Source: Pseudomonas parasichuanensis (GTDB taxonomy: Bacteria; Pseudomonadota; Gammaproteobacteria; Pseudomonadales; Pseudomonadaceae). Taken from it: 64,000 bases of DNA. The notes below the pieces were generated by a model. That model did not search any database. It was not told the DNA's origin and saw only the letters and a program-made list of their open reading frames with translations. Below, piece by piece: positions 17,546 through 24,858 of the stretch. The position numbers and the translations under genes were made by a program. Positions within the stretch are counted from its first letter, which is position 1, and every line of letters starts with the position of its first letter. Location of the stretch: positions 1 to 64,000 of the forward strand of contig NZ_BQHO01000029.1 of the NCBI RefSeq assembly GCF_021601385.1, written 5' to 3'.

Positions 17546-18324
17546 TCGTCAAACTGTTCGGCGGCTGCTGCCTGGCCGCCTGCTTTGCCTTGCCTGCGTT
17601 TGCCGACGATGCAGCCATGGCCCTGATGCGCCGCTCCGACGAGCGCATTCGCGCCGCAGACGAGCAAGTGACTTACCGGATGGAGCTGGCCAAGGCCGGC
17701 GAGACCACCTTCGTGCGCGACATGGTCAGGCTGGACAAGCGCATGGGCGATCGCAAGAGCACCCTGGTGCGCTTCAGCGCGCCAGAGGCGGTGAAAAATG
17801 TCGGCCTGCTGATCGAGGACCGCGGCGAGGCAGCCAACGATATCTGGTCCTACACGCCCTCCACCCGCAGCCTGCGGCGGCTTGCCGGTTCGCAGAAGCA
17901 GAACTGGTTCATGGGCACCGACTTCACCTACGAGGACTTCGAGGACTACAAGCTGCCCCGCCATGACTTCAGCCTGGTCGGCACCGCGCAGCCGTGCCTG
18001 GCCTGGGCAGCCTGCCAGCAGGTGGAGGCGCGGCCCAAGGCCGACGAGGCCGGTGCCTCGGGTTATGCGCGCAAGGTGTACTACATCGAACAGGCCTCGC
18101 TGTACCCGGTGCAGGTCGATTACTACGGCGCGGATGGCCGCCTGGCCAAGCAGCTCAAGGCCGATGCGCTCAAGACCCAGGACGGCTTCCCGCGGCCGAC
18201 CGCGCAGACCATGTTCAACCTGTTGCAGAACAAGAGCACGCGCCTGGTCACGGTGCAGGACCAGATCAACCCTGGGCTGGCCGACAGCCAGTTCAGCCAG
18301 CGCGCGCTGCGCACCGAACGCTAA
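17542..18324 (+). CDS. LolA-like periplasmic protein (outer membrane lipoprotein-sorting protein family)
   Basis: This 260-residue protein has a signal peptide ([21 protein letters not shown]) and a mature part of the LolA-like family with the characteristic WSYTPSTRSLRRL and GTDFTYEDFED motifs at about 95-133. LolA folds as an open beta-barrel that shields lipid chains crossing the periplasm. Placed directly after a LolD/LolC-like pair, it probably ferries the operon's product to the outer membrane. It lacks a lipobox, so it should be soluble. It ends 10 bases before the second carrier-protein gene. Confidence 0.82.
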   Translation: MIVKLFGGCCLAACFALPAFADDAAMALMRRSDERIRAADEQVTYRMELAKAGETTFVRDMVRLDKRMGDRKSTLVRFSAPEAVKNVGLLIEDRGEAANDIWSYTPSTRSLRRLAGSQKQNWFMGTDFTYEDFEDYKLPRHDFSLVGTAQPCLAWAACQQVEARPKADEAGASGYARKVYYIEQASLYPVQVDYYGADGRLAKQLKADALKTQDGFPRPTAQTMFNLLQNKSTRLVTVQDQINPGLADSQFSQRALRTER

Positions 18325-18334
18325 GGAGAGCCGC

Positions 18335-18592
18335 ATGAACGCCAACCCGCTTGAAACACAGATCATCCAACTGCTGGCCACGACCTGCGAGCTGGCGCCT
18401 GACCAGCTGGAGGCGGGGCTGACCATCGAAGAGCTGGGCCTGGACTCGCTGGATGTACTGAAGCTGACGTATGCCGTGGAGAAACACTTTGCTGTCAACC
18501 TGTCGGCCTACAGCTTCAACGACATCAGTTCGATCGGCCGGCTGGCGCAGATCCTGCGCGAGCACCTCGGTGCAGTGCAGGCCCAGCCATGA
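18335..18592 (+). CDS. Acyl carrier protein (second carrier)
   Basis: This 85-residue carrier protein has the 4'-phosphopantetheine site LGLDSLD (Ser38) and a typical helix II (LDVLKLTYAVEKHF). AAGGAG lies 6 bases before its ATG. It overlaps the ketosynthase gene by ATGA, so it is the probable partner of chain extension, whereas the carrier at 7982 is paired with the ligase. No phosphopantetheinyl transferase is encoded in the window; a chromosomal one must serve it. Confidence 0.88.
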   Translation: MNANPLETQIIQLLATTCELAPDQLEAGLTIEELGLDSLDVLKLTYAVEKHFAVNLSAYSFNDISSIGRLAQILREHLGAVQAQP

Positions 18593-19815
18593 AGCGCGTG
18601 GTAATCACCGGGCTTGGCAGTGTCAGCCCTTACGGTGTCGGCGTGCAGGCGCTGCGCCAGGGCTTGCGCGAGCAAGGCAGTGCGATTGGCCCGGTGCGGC
18701 TTGACCAAGGTCACGCCTATGCCCGGCGCAACGGTGGCCAGGTTGACGACCAGCACTTGGAGGGCATGTTCACGGCCAACGAATGCCTGATGCTCGACCG
18801 CGCCACCCGTTTTGCCCTGCTGGCCGGCCGCGAGGCGCTGGCCAGCGCCGGCTATGCCGTGGCGGATGCCGAGCAGGCGCAAGGTTGCGCCGTTTACGTC
18901 GGCACCGCCCTTGGCGGTAGCGAGTCGACCCACCTGACTGGGCAGGACTTGTACGGCGGCGGCAGCGCGACCTTGGCGCCCTGGGCGGTGCCGCGGGCCA
19001 TGGCCAATGCGCCAGCCAGCCACCTGAGCATCCGCCATGGCTTCACCGGCCCGTCACTCACCCTGAGCACCGCGTGCGCCTCGTCGACCCAGGCCGTCGG
19101 CGAGGCCTGGCGCCTGTTGCGCAGCGGCGATGCCGCAGTGGCCCTGGCCGGCGGCACCGATGCCTGCCTCAACCCGCTGGCCTGGAAAGCCTGGGAGGCG
19201 CTGCGCGCGATGGCGCCGGATACCTGCCGGCCGTTTTCAGCCGGGCGGCGCGGTATGGTGCTGGGCGAGGGCGCGGCAATGCTGGTACTCGAAACCCTGG
19301 AGCATGCCCGCGAACGCGGTGCGCCGATCCTGGCCGAAGTGCTCGGCTACGGGGTGAGCAGCGATGCCGGTGACCTGGTCAAACCGTCAGTCGACGGGCC
19401 CCTGCGCGCCATGCGTGCGGCGATGCGTCAGGCGGCTGTCGCGACTGACCGCTACGACTACATCAATGCCCATGGCACCGGCACCGTGCTCAACGACCGT
19501 TGTGAAACGGCGGCGATCAAGGCCGCGTTCGGTGACCATGCGCCACAGCTGTGCGTGTCGGCGATCAAGTCGGCAGTCGGCCACTTGATGGGTGCGGCGG
19601 GGGCGCTGGAGCTGGTGGCCGGCCTGCTGGCCATCGGTGAAGGCTGGGTACCGGCCACCTTCAACCATGAAGGGCCGGACCCCGAGTGCGACCTGGATTA
19701 CGTCACCGAAGGGCCGCGTACTCGACCCGTTGGCTACTGGTTGAAGAATGCCTTTGCCTTTGGCGGCTTGAACACCTGCCTGGCGCTGGGGCCCGCGCCC
19801 CAGGCCTGCCCATGA
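18589..19815 (+). CDS. Beta-ketoacyl-ACP synthase (FabF-type)
   Basis: The 408-residue condensing enzyme keeps the full catalytic set: Cys163 in STACASS, His295 in NAHGTGT, Lys327 and His332 in KSAVGHLMG, and the NAFAFGG gate near the C-terminus. It can therefore perform decarboxylative Claisen condensation. It is monofunctional and has no acyltransferase partner in the operon, so it would draw malonyl-ACP from primary metabolism or from the preceding carrier. The chain-length-factor substitution (Cys to Gln) is absent. Confidence 0.88.
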   Translation: MKRVVITGLGSVSPYGVGVQALRQGLREQGSAIGPVRLDQGHAYARRNGGQVDDQHLEGMFTANECLMLDRATRFALLAGREALASAGYAVADAEQAQGCAVYVGTALGGSESTHLTGQDLYGGGSATLAPWAVPRAMANAPASHLSIRHGFTGPSLTLSTACASSTQAVGEAWRLLRSGDAAVALAGGTDACLNPLAWKAWEALRAMAPDTCRPFSAGRRGMVLGEGAAMLVLETLEHARERGAPILAEVLGYGVSSDAGDLVKPSVDGPLRAMRAAMRQAAVATDRYDYINAHGTGTVLNDRCETAAIKAAFGDHAPQLCVSAIKSAVGHLMGAAGALELVAGLLAIGEGWVPATFNHEGPDPECDLDYVTEGPRTRPVGYWLKNAFAFGGLNTCLALGPAPQACP

Positions 19816-20807
19816 TCCTGGTCACCGGCGCCAGCGGGTGCCTGGGCAGCCATCTGGTACACGCCTTGCTGGCTGCAGATGAACCGGTGGCCGTGCTGGT
19901 GCTGCCGGGTGACCCGGCGCCGGCCCTGGCCGCTGTGGCCACGCGGTTGCGCTGGCACCAGGGGGATATCCTCGAGCCGCACAGCCTGGTGCCAGCGCTG
20001 GCGGGGGTAAGCCAGGTGTACCACGTTGCAGGGCTGGCCTCGCCGTACGAGTGCGACCGCCAGCGCATGTTCCAGGTCAACCGGGACGGCACCAGGCACT
20101 TGCTCGGCGCCGCGCAGGCGGCCGGTGTCAGGCGCTTCGTGCATGTGTCGTCGATTGCCGCGGTCGGCTATCCCGACCAGTTGGCCGACGAGGGCATGCG
20201 CTACAACGGGGCGCAACTGGGCCTGGCCTACATGCACAGCAAGCACGCCGCCGAGCAACTGGCCAAGGCCATGAATTCACCCGCGATGGCGGTGCTGATC
20301 GCGTGCCCGGCGGCGGTCATCGCCAGCCAGTGCGACCTGCGCGACGGCTGGGGCAAGGTCATGCTCGACGTCGCCCGGCGGCGCCTGCCGCTGGTGCCCT
20401 CGGGAGGGTTGTGCGTGGTCGGCGGGGCGGACCTCGCCCAGGGGCTGCGCCAGTTGATGGCCAGCGGGCGCCCGGGCGAGCGCTACATCCTCGGCGCGTG
20501 CAACGTCAGCCACGCCCAATTGATCGACAGCATGGCCCGCGCCCTGCGGGTGCACCCGCCGCGCTGGCGCCCCTCGCGCCGCCTGCTGCTGGCTCTGGCG
20601 TGGCTGCTGCGCCCCCTGGACGGGGTGGCGCGGCGCATGCGCCTGAAACTGACGGCCGATGTGCTGCGTGTGCTGACCCAGCAGGTGCACTACCGCTGCG
20701 ACAAGGCGCGCGAGGAACTGGGTTTTGCCCCGCGCCAAGGGCTGGATGAGATTGTCGACGAGGCGGCCGCCTGGCTTGCCCGTCATTTGCCGAGAGAGCA
20801 ACGATGA
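19812..20807 (+). CDS. NAD(P)-dependent epimerase/ketoreductase (extended SDR)
   Basis: This 331-residue extended short-chain dehydrogenase has a nucleotide loop TGASGCLGSH at residues 5-14, the HVAGLA segment, a VSSIA catalytic serine region and the Tyr-x-x-x-Lys pair in YMHSK. In lipid clusters such proteins often reduce 3-oxo groups (3-beta-HSD-like). Here it could supply the missing ketoreductase for the neighbouring ketosynthase. A hydrophobic patch near residues 255-275 (LLLALAWLL) may tether it to the membrane. It is coupled by ATGA to genes on both sides. Confidence 0.8.
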   Translation: MILVTGASGCLGSHLVHALLAADEPVAVLVLPGDPAPALAAVATRLRWHQGDILEPHSLVPALAGVSQVYHVAGLASPYECDRQRMFQVNRDGTRHLLGAAQAAGVRRFVHVSSIAAVGYPDQLADEGMRYNGAQLGLAYMHSKHAAEQLAKAMNSPAMAVLIACPAAVIASQCDLRDGWGKVMLDVARRRLPLVPSGGLCVVGGADLAQGLRQLMASGRPGERYILGACNVSHAQLIDSMARALRVHPPRWRPSRRLLLALAWLLRPLDGVARRMRLKLTADVLRVLTQQVHYRCDKAREELGFAPRQGLDEIVDEAAAWLARHLPREQR

Positions 20808-22291
20808 ACGGTGTCGAGGAATCTGCAGCTGTCAGCGAAATCAACGCCTGGCTGCGTACGCTGGCCGGGCGTATGGACTTCAGGCAGATGGACGCAAGGC
20901 GCTGCCTGGCCCCGCATTTGGTGCTGGAACTGGGCAACAAGGGCTTGCTGGGCATGCAGGTGCCCGTGGCGCTGGGTGGTCTGCTAGGCCTGAGCTGCTT
21001 CGAACAGATGCGCGTGCAGCGCCAACTGGGGGCCATCGACCTCACCCTGGCGTTTTTCGTCGGCCTGAACAATGGGCTGGGCATACGCCCGTTGGTGCGC
21101 TTCGCCAGCCCTGAGTTGCAACAGCGCTATCTGCCGCAGCTGGCCACCGGGCGCATGCTGGCGGCCTTTGCAGTCACCGAGCCGTGCGCAGGCTCCAACC
21201 CGTTGGGCATGCGCACCGAGGCCCGGCGCGAGGGGCCGCTGCTGCGGGTTAGCGGGCACAAGGCCTGGTGCGGTTCGGCCGCCTGGGCGGGGGTGATCAC
21301 CTTGCTCGCCCGCCACCTCGACGAGCAAGGCCGTGACCGCGGGTTCGTCGCCTTGTGCCTGGATGCCGCGCAACCCGGGCTTCACCAGGGCAGCGAGGCG
21401 TTGACACTGGGGCTCAAGGGGATGATCCAGAACCGGCTGCAGCTCGATGCCGCCCCAGTGGCGCCGGACCGAGTGTTGGGCAGCGCCAGTTCGGGCCTGG
21501 CGGTGGCGGCCGAAACCATGGGGTTCGGCCGGTTGGGCATCGCCGCCACGTGCGTGGGGGCCTTGTGGCGATGCCTGCAGTTGATGCATGACTACGCCCA
21601 TTGGCGGCACATCGGCGGGCGTTCGCTGGCGGCGTTCGGCCACGCCCGCCTGGTGCTGGCCCAAGCCCATGGCGCGGCGTCGGCCCTTGGCAGTTGGGTG
21701 GACCAGCTGGCCTGCGCCATGGATGCCGGGCGGCCTGTACCGGCAGCGGTGCTGGCAGCGGTAAAGCTGCTGGCCAGCGAGACGCTGGGTGAGGTCAGCG
21801 ATGCTGCCTTGCAGTTGCTTGGCGGGCGCGGCTTTTGCGACAACAGCCCGATTGGCCAACTGTGGCGCGATGCCCGGGTCACCCGGCTGTTCGAAGGGCC
21901 TTCGGAAACGCTGGCGGCGTTCATTGGCCAGTCGGTTCTGGACCTGCGTCAACCCAGCGACGACACCTGGCTCGCAGGGCAGGCGCAAGCGCACCGGCAA
22001 ACCCTCGAATGCCTGCGCGCCGAGGGGCCGGCCAGTGAGTTGCAAGCCCAGCGGCTGGGCGTTTTTACCGCCTGGTCGATGCTTGCAGGCAACCCGCAGC
22101 AGGCCCATGCCCGTGCCTGGGCCGAAGCACGCCTGGCCCAGGCACGCCAGCGCCTGTTGAGCGATGTGCCCCATGCCGATGTTGCCCAGGATCTGGCCGG
22201 GGCCATCGACGCCAGCATCGGCCGCTGGCGCAACGCCGTGCAGGCTGAGGATGTGGTGCTGGACGACTGGATGACGCAGGTGTGCCCATGA
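20804..22291 (+). CDS. Acyl-CoA dehydrogenase family protein
   Basis: The 495-residue flavoprotein has the FAVTEPCAGSN flavin-binding segment (about 121-131), LQLLGGRGF and the catalytic-base region RLFEGPSETL (glutamate in FEG). It is about 110 residues longer than ordinary short-chain enzymes, with a helical C-terminal extension. In this context it may desaturate a carrier-bound chain; an acyl-CoA dehydrogenase homologue (TamT) is recalled to do this in tambjamine biosynthesis. It cannot be excluded that it acts on CoA esters. It overlaps both neighbours by ATGA. Confidence 0.82.
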   Translation: MNGVEESAAVSEINAWLRTLAGRMDFRQMDARRCLAPHLVLELGNKGLLGMQVPVALGGLLGLSCFEQMRVQRQLGAIDLTLAFFVGLNNGLGIRPLVRFASPELQQRYLPQLATGRMLAAFAVTEPCAGSNPLGMRTEARREGPLLRVSGHKAWCGSAAWAGVITLLARHLDEQGRDRGFVALCLDAAQPGLHQGSEALTLGLKGMIQNRLQLDAAPVAPDRVLGSASSGLAVAAETMGFGRLGIAATCVGALWRCLQLMHDYAHWRHIGGRSLAAFGHARLVLAQAHGAASALGSWVDQLACAMDAGRPVPAAVLAAVKLLASETLGEVSDAALQLLGGRGFCDNSPIGQLWRDARVTRLFEGPSETLAAFIGQSVLDLRQPSDDTWLAGQAQAHRQTLECLRAEGPASELQAQRLGVFTAWSMLAGNPQQAHARAWAEARLAQARQRLLSDVPHADVAQDLAGAIDASIGRWRNAVQAEDVVLDDWMTQVCP

Positions 22292-23511
22292 GCCGCCTGG
22301 CAGTGGTGTTGAGCGCTGTGCTGGGAGCAAACGCTGCGCAGGCACAGCTGAGCGTCGACCCATCGTTACTGCTGGATACACGCCAGGCGGTGGACCGCGA
22401 AGGGCATTGGGCGCTGGAGGAGTTTTCGACGCAGATGGGGCTTGCCCTGAACGGTGATGGGCCATGGCGTTTCAAAACCCTGTGGCGCGGTGTTTCCGAG
22501 CGGCGCCTGGACGATCATTTCGAGCGTCTGGAGGCGCGGGAGCTGTTCGCCGCCTACGACGGCGAGCGCTGCAGCCATGCCTTGGGTGTGCAGCAAGTGG
22601 TGTGGGGCAGTGCAGACCGGTTGCGCTTGCTGGATGTGATCCATCCGTTTGATCGTCGCGAAGGGTATTTTGGCGACTACCTCCAGCAGCGCAGGCCGCT
22701 GGCGATGCTCAACAGCGAGTGCCAGCTGAATGACGACCAGGCGCTGCAACTGTTGGTGGTACCGCAAACCCGTGAGGACCTGGTGCCGGGCCCGGACGCG
22801 CGTTTTGCAGCTTTCCGTGCCAAGGATCATCTGGGCCAGAGCACAGTGACTCAGGGGCGCGACCCGGACTGGCGCGACCCCTCGCAATGGAGCGCTGGTG
22901 TGCGCTGGAGCAGCCATACGGCGGGCATGGACCTGACGTTGAACGGCTGGCATGGCTGGCAGGACGAGGACACCTACCGGGCCAATCTTGACGGCGGCCG
23001 GCTGGGCTATCGCCGCGAACGTGAGCGCCGGACCCTGCTGGGTGGCTCGATCGCGGCGCCCGTCGGGGCCGTGGTGTTGAAGGCCGAGGCGGCGTACACA
23101 CCGCAGATCTACCGTTACGTGCGTGACCCGCGGGGCTTTCTGGATGTTCGCGAGGCCGATCAGAAGCAGTTGATGCTGGGTATGGACTATCTGGCCGGCG
23201 ACTGGTTCTACGGGGTGCAGTACTACAACCAATGGCGTGGCGGGGTGGACAATGCGCTCGATCAGCAGCGCATGGAGCTGCTTAGCCTGGCGGTGCGCCG
23301 CGAGTTGTTGCAAGGGCGGCTTGCCCTGACCAGTTACCTGGCCCAGGACTTGCGATTGAACAGCCAGTACCTTGCCGTTGAGGCACGCCTGGACCTGGAC
23401 GCCCATTGGCAACTGCGCACCGGCATCGACTGGTTTGCCGGCGACAGCGCCAGTTTCGGCTACTACGATGCGCAATCGCGCTGGGTGACCGGTGTGCGCT
23501 ATGCGTTCTGA
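22288..23511 (+). CDS. Predicted outer-membrane beta-barrel protein, last gene of the operon
   Basis: I do not recognise a named family. The 407-residue protein has a signal peptide ending ANAAQA and a mature part rich in alternating polar and hydrophobic strands with aromatic girdles (WSAGVRWSSH, YGVQYYNQW). It ends in VRYAF, the terminal phenylalanine signature of outer-membrane barrels. The start at 22288 forms an ATGA overlap with the dehydrogenase gene; an in-frame ATG two codons earlier is less likely. It could be the outer-membrane acceptor or export pore for the product carried by the LolA-like protein. It ends 5 bases from the convergent TerC gene. Confidence 0.68.
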   Translation: MSRLAVVLSAVLGANAAQAQLSVDPSLLLDTRQAVDREGHWALEEFSTQMGLALNGDGPWRFKTLWRGVSERRLDDHFERLEARELFAAYDGERCSHALGVQQVVWGSADRLRLLDVIHPFDRREGYFGDYLQQRRPLAMLNSECQLNDDQALQLLVVPQTREDLVPGPDARFAAFRAKDHLGQSTVTQGRDPDWRDPSQWSAGVRWSSHTAGMDLTLNGWHGWQDEDTYRANLDGGRLGYRRERERRTLLGGSIAAPVGAVVLKAEAAYTPQIYRYVRDPRGFLDVREADQKQLMLGMDYLAGDWFYGVQYYNQWRGGVDNALDQQRMELLSLAVRRELLQGRLALTSYLAQDLRLNSQYLAVEARLDLDAHWQLRTGIDWFAGDSASFGYYDAQSRWVTGVRYAF

Positions 23512-23516
23512 CCCGC

Positions 23517-24533
23517 TTAGGGCCGCTTGGCGGGCGGCTCATCGGCGCTGCCTGGTGGCGACGGTTGGCGGGTCTTGAGCAGCGACAACAGCACCCCGCC
23601 CAGCAACAACCCGAACGTCACCCCCAGCGACACCCCCGCCGGCACCTTGCCCACCAGCCCGTGCCAGAAGATCTTGCAGCCGATGAAGATCAGCACCATC
23701 GCCAGCGCGTACTTGAGGTAGACGAAGCGGTGCATCAGCGCCGCCAGGGCGAAGTACAGCGAGCGCAGGCCGAGGATGGCGAAGATGTTCGAGGTGTAGA
23801 CGATGAACGGGTCCTGAGTGATGGCGAAGATCGCCGGCACGCTGTCGACGGCAAACACCAGGTCGGCCAGTTCGATCAGCACCAGGGCCAGGAACAGCGG
23901 CGTGGCGTAACGGATGGCCTGGTGCTCCCCGGGCGGGGTGAGCCTGACGAAAAAGTGCGGGCCATGGATCTGGTCGGTGACCCGCATGTGCCGGCGCACA
24001 AAGCGCAGCACCGGGTTGTTGGCCAGGTCCGGGTGGCTGTCGTCCTTCGACAGCGCCATCTTCACCCCGGTGAACAGCAGGAAGGCGCCGAAGATATACA
24101 GCACCCAGGCGAAGTGCTGCACCAGCGCCGCGCCCACGCCGATCATGATCGCCCGCAGCACCACCACCCCGAGGATGCCCCAGAACAGCACGCGGTGCTG
24201 GTAGCGGCGGGGGATGGCAAAGAAGCTGAAGATCATCGCCATGACGAACACGTTGTCCATCGACAGCGATTGTTCCACCAGGAACCCGGTGTAGAACTCC
24301 AGCGCCGACTGCGCGCCCAGCTCGTGCCAGACCCACACGCCAAACAGCACGCCGACACTGAAGTAGCCGGAATACAGCAGCAGGCTTTCGCGCATTTCGA
24401 TCTCGCGCTCCTGGCGGTGCAGCACACCCAGGTCAAGCACGAGCAAGGCGATGACGATCGCGATGAACACCAGCCACAACCAGGTGCTGGTACCGAGGAA
24501 TGGATTGACGAGAAATGCATGCAGAGCTGTCAT
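23517..24533 (-). CDS. TerC/Alx family integral membrane protein
   Basis: This 338-residue inner-membrane protein has about nine hydrophobic segments and the family's acidic metal-site motifs: QSLSMDNVFVMAM (about 89-101) and VFAVDSVPAIFAITQDPFIVYTSN in the second half (positions about 203-226). TerC/Alx proteins are linked to tellurite resistance and manganese export. It stands alone on the minus strand, convergent with the biosynthetic operon. Its leader (24534-24700) could form a hairpin, but I could not match a known manganese riboswitch. Confidence 0.87.
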   Translation of the reverse strand: MTALHAFLVNPFLGTSTWLWLVFIAIVIALLVLDLGVLHRQEREIEMRESLLLYSGYFSVGVLFGVWVWHELGAQSALEFYTGFLVEQSLSMDNVFVMAMIFSFFAIPRRYQHRVLFWGILGVVVLRAIMIGVGAALVQHFAWVLYIFGAFLLFTGVKMALSKDDSHPDLANNPVLRFVRRHMRVTDQIHGPHFFVRLTPPGEHQAIRYATPLFLALVLIELADLVFAVDSVPAIFAITQDPFIVYTSNIFAILGLRSLYFALAALMHRFVYLKYALAMVLIFIGCKIFWHGLVGKVPAGVSLGVTFGLLLGGVLLSLLKTRQPSPPGSADEPPAKRP

Positions 24534-24858
24534 GAGCCCCTCCTTGATTGTCGACGTTGACTGGCAACAGTGATTCCGACATGGCGGCGCAAACCGTCAG
24601 AGGGGCCCGGCATCACATGGTCTTGAGGCTAGCCCTGAATGCCGGGGATGCCGATGGCAGGGCTGTTACATTTCTTTTCCATCAAGATAGTTATTACGAA
24701 TTATTAGCAATTGTAAAAATTTCGTAAAAACCCTAGGATGCGCCGCAGCCGTCGCAGAACGGGCGCGCCACTTTGCGGTGCGCATGTACAACCATAAAAA
24801 ATGCCAGTGATTAGCCCCTTACGTACCGAGCTTCACAACACACTAGGGGTCGACAAGC
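24534..24858. other. Divergent intergenic region between terC-like gene and siderophore receptor
   Basis: This 325-base region holds the promoters of both flanking genes. A 7-bp stem (AGCCCTG and its complement, 24632-24663) could form in the TerC leader. The part at 24660-24740 is AT-rich (tagttattacgaattattagc), consistent with promoter and Fur control of the receptor, though it only weakly matches a Fur box. No gene is seen. Confidence 0.5.

Noticed and set aside
24534-24700. yybP-ykoY manganese riboswitch before the TerC-like gene
   Set aside because: The conserved GGGGAGUAG-type loop and the pairing pattern could not be found; only a simple 7-bp stem is visible.
24685-24705. Fur box before the receptor at 24859
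   Set aside because: GATAGTTATTACGAATTAT matches the consensus at only about 10 of 19 bases, so I did not list it as a site.
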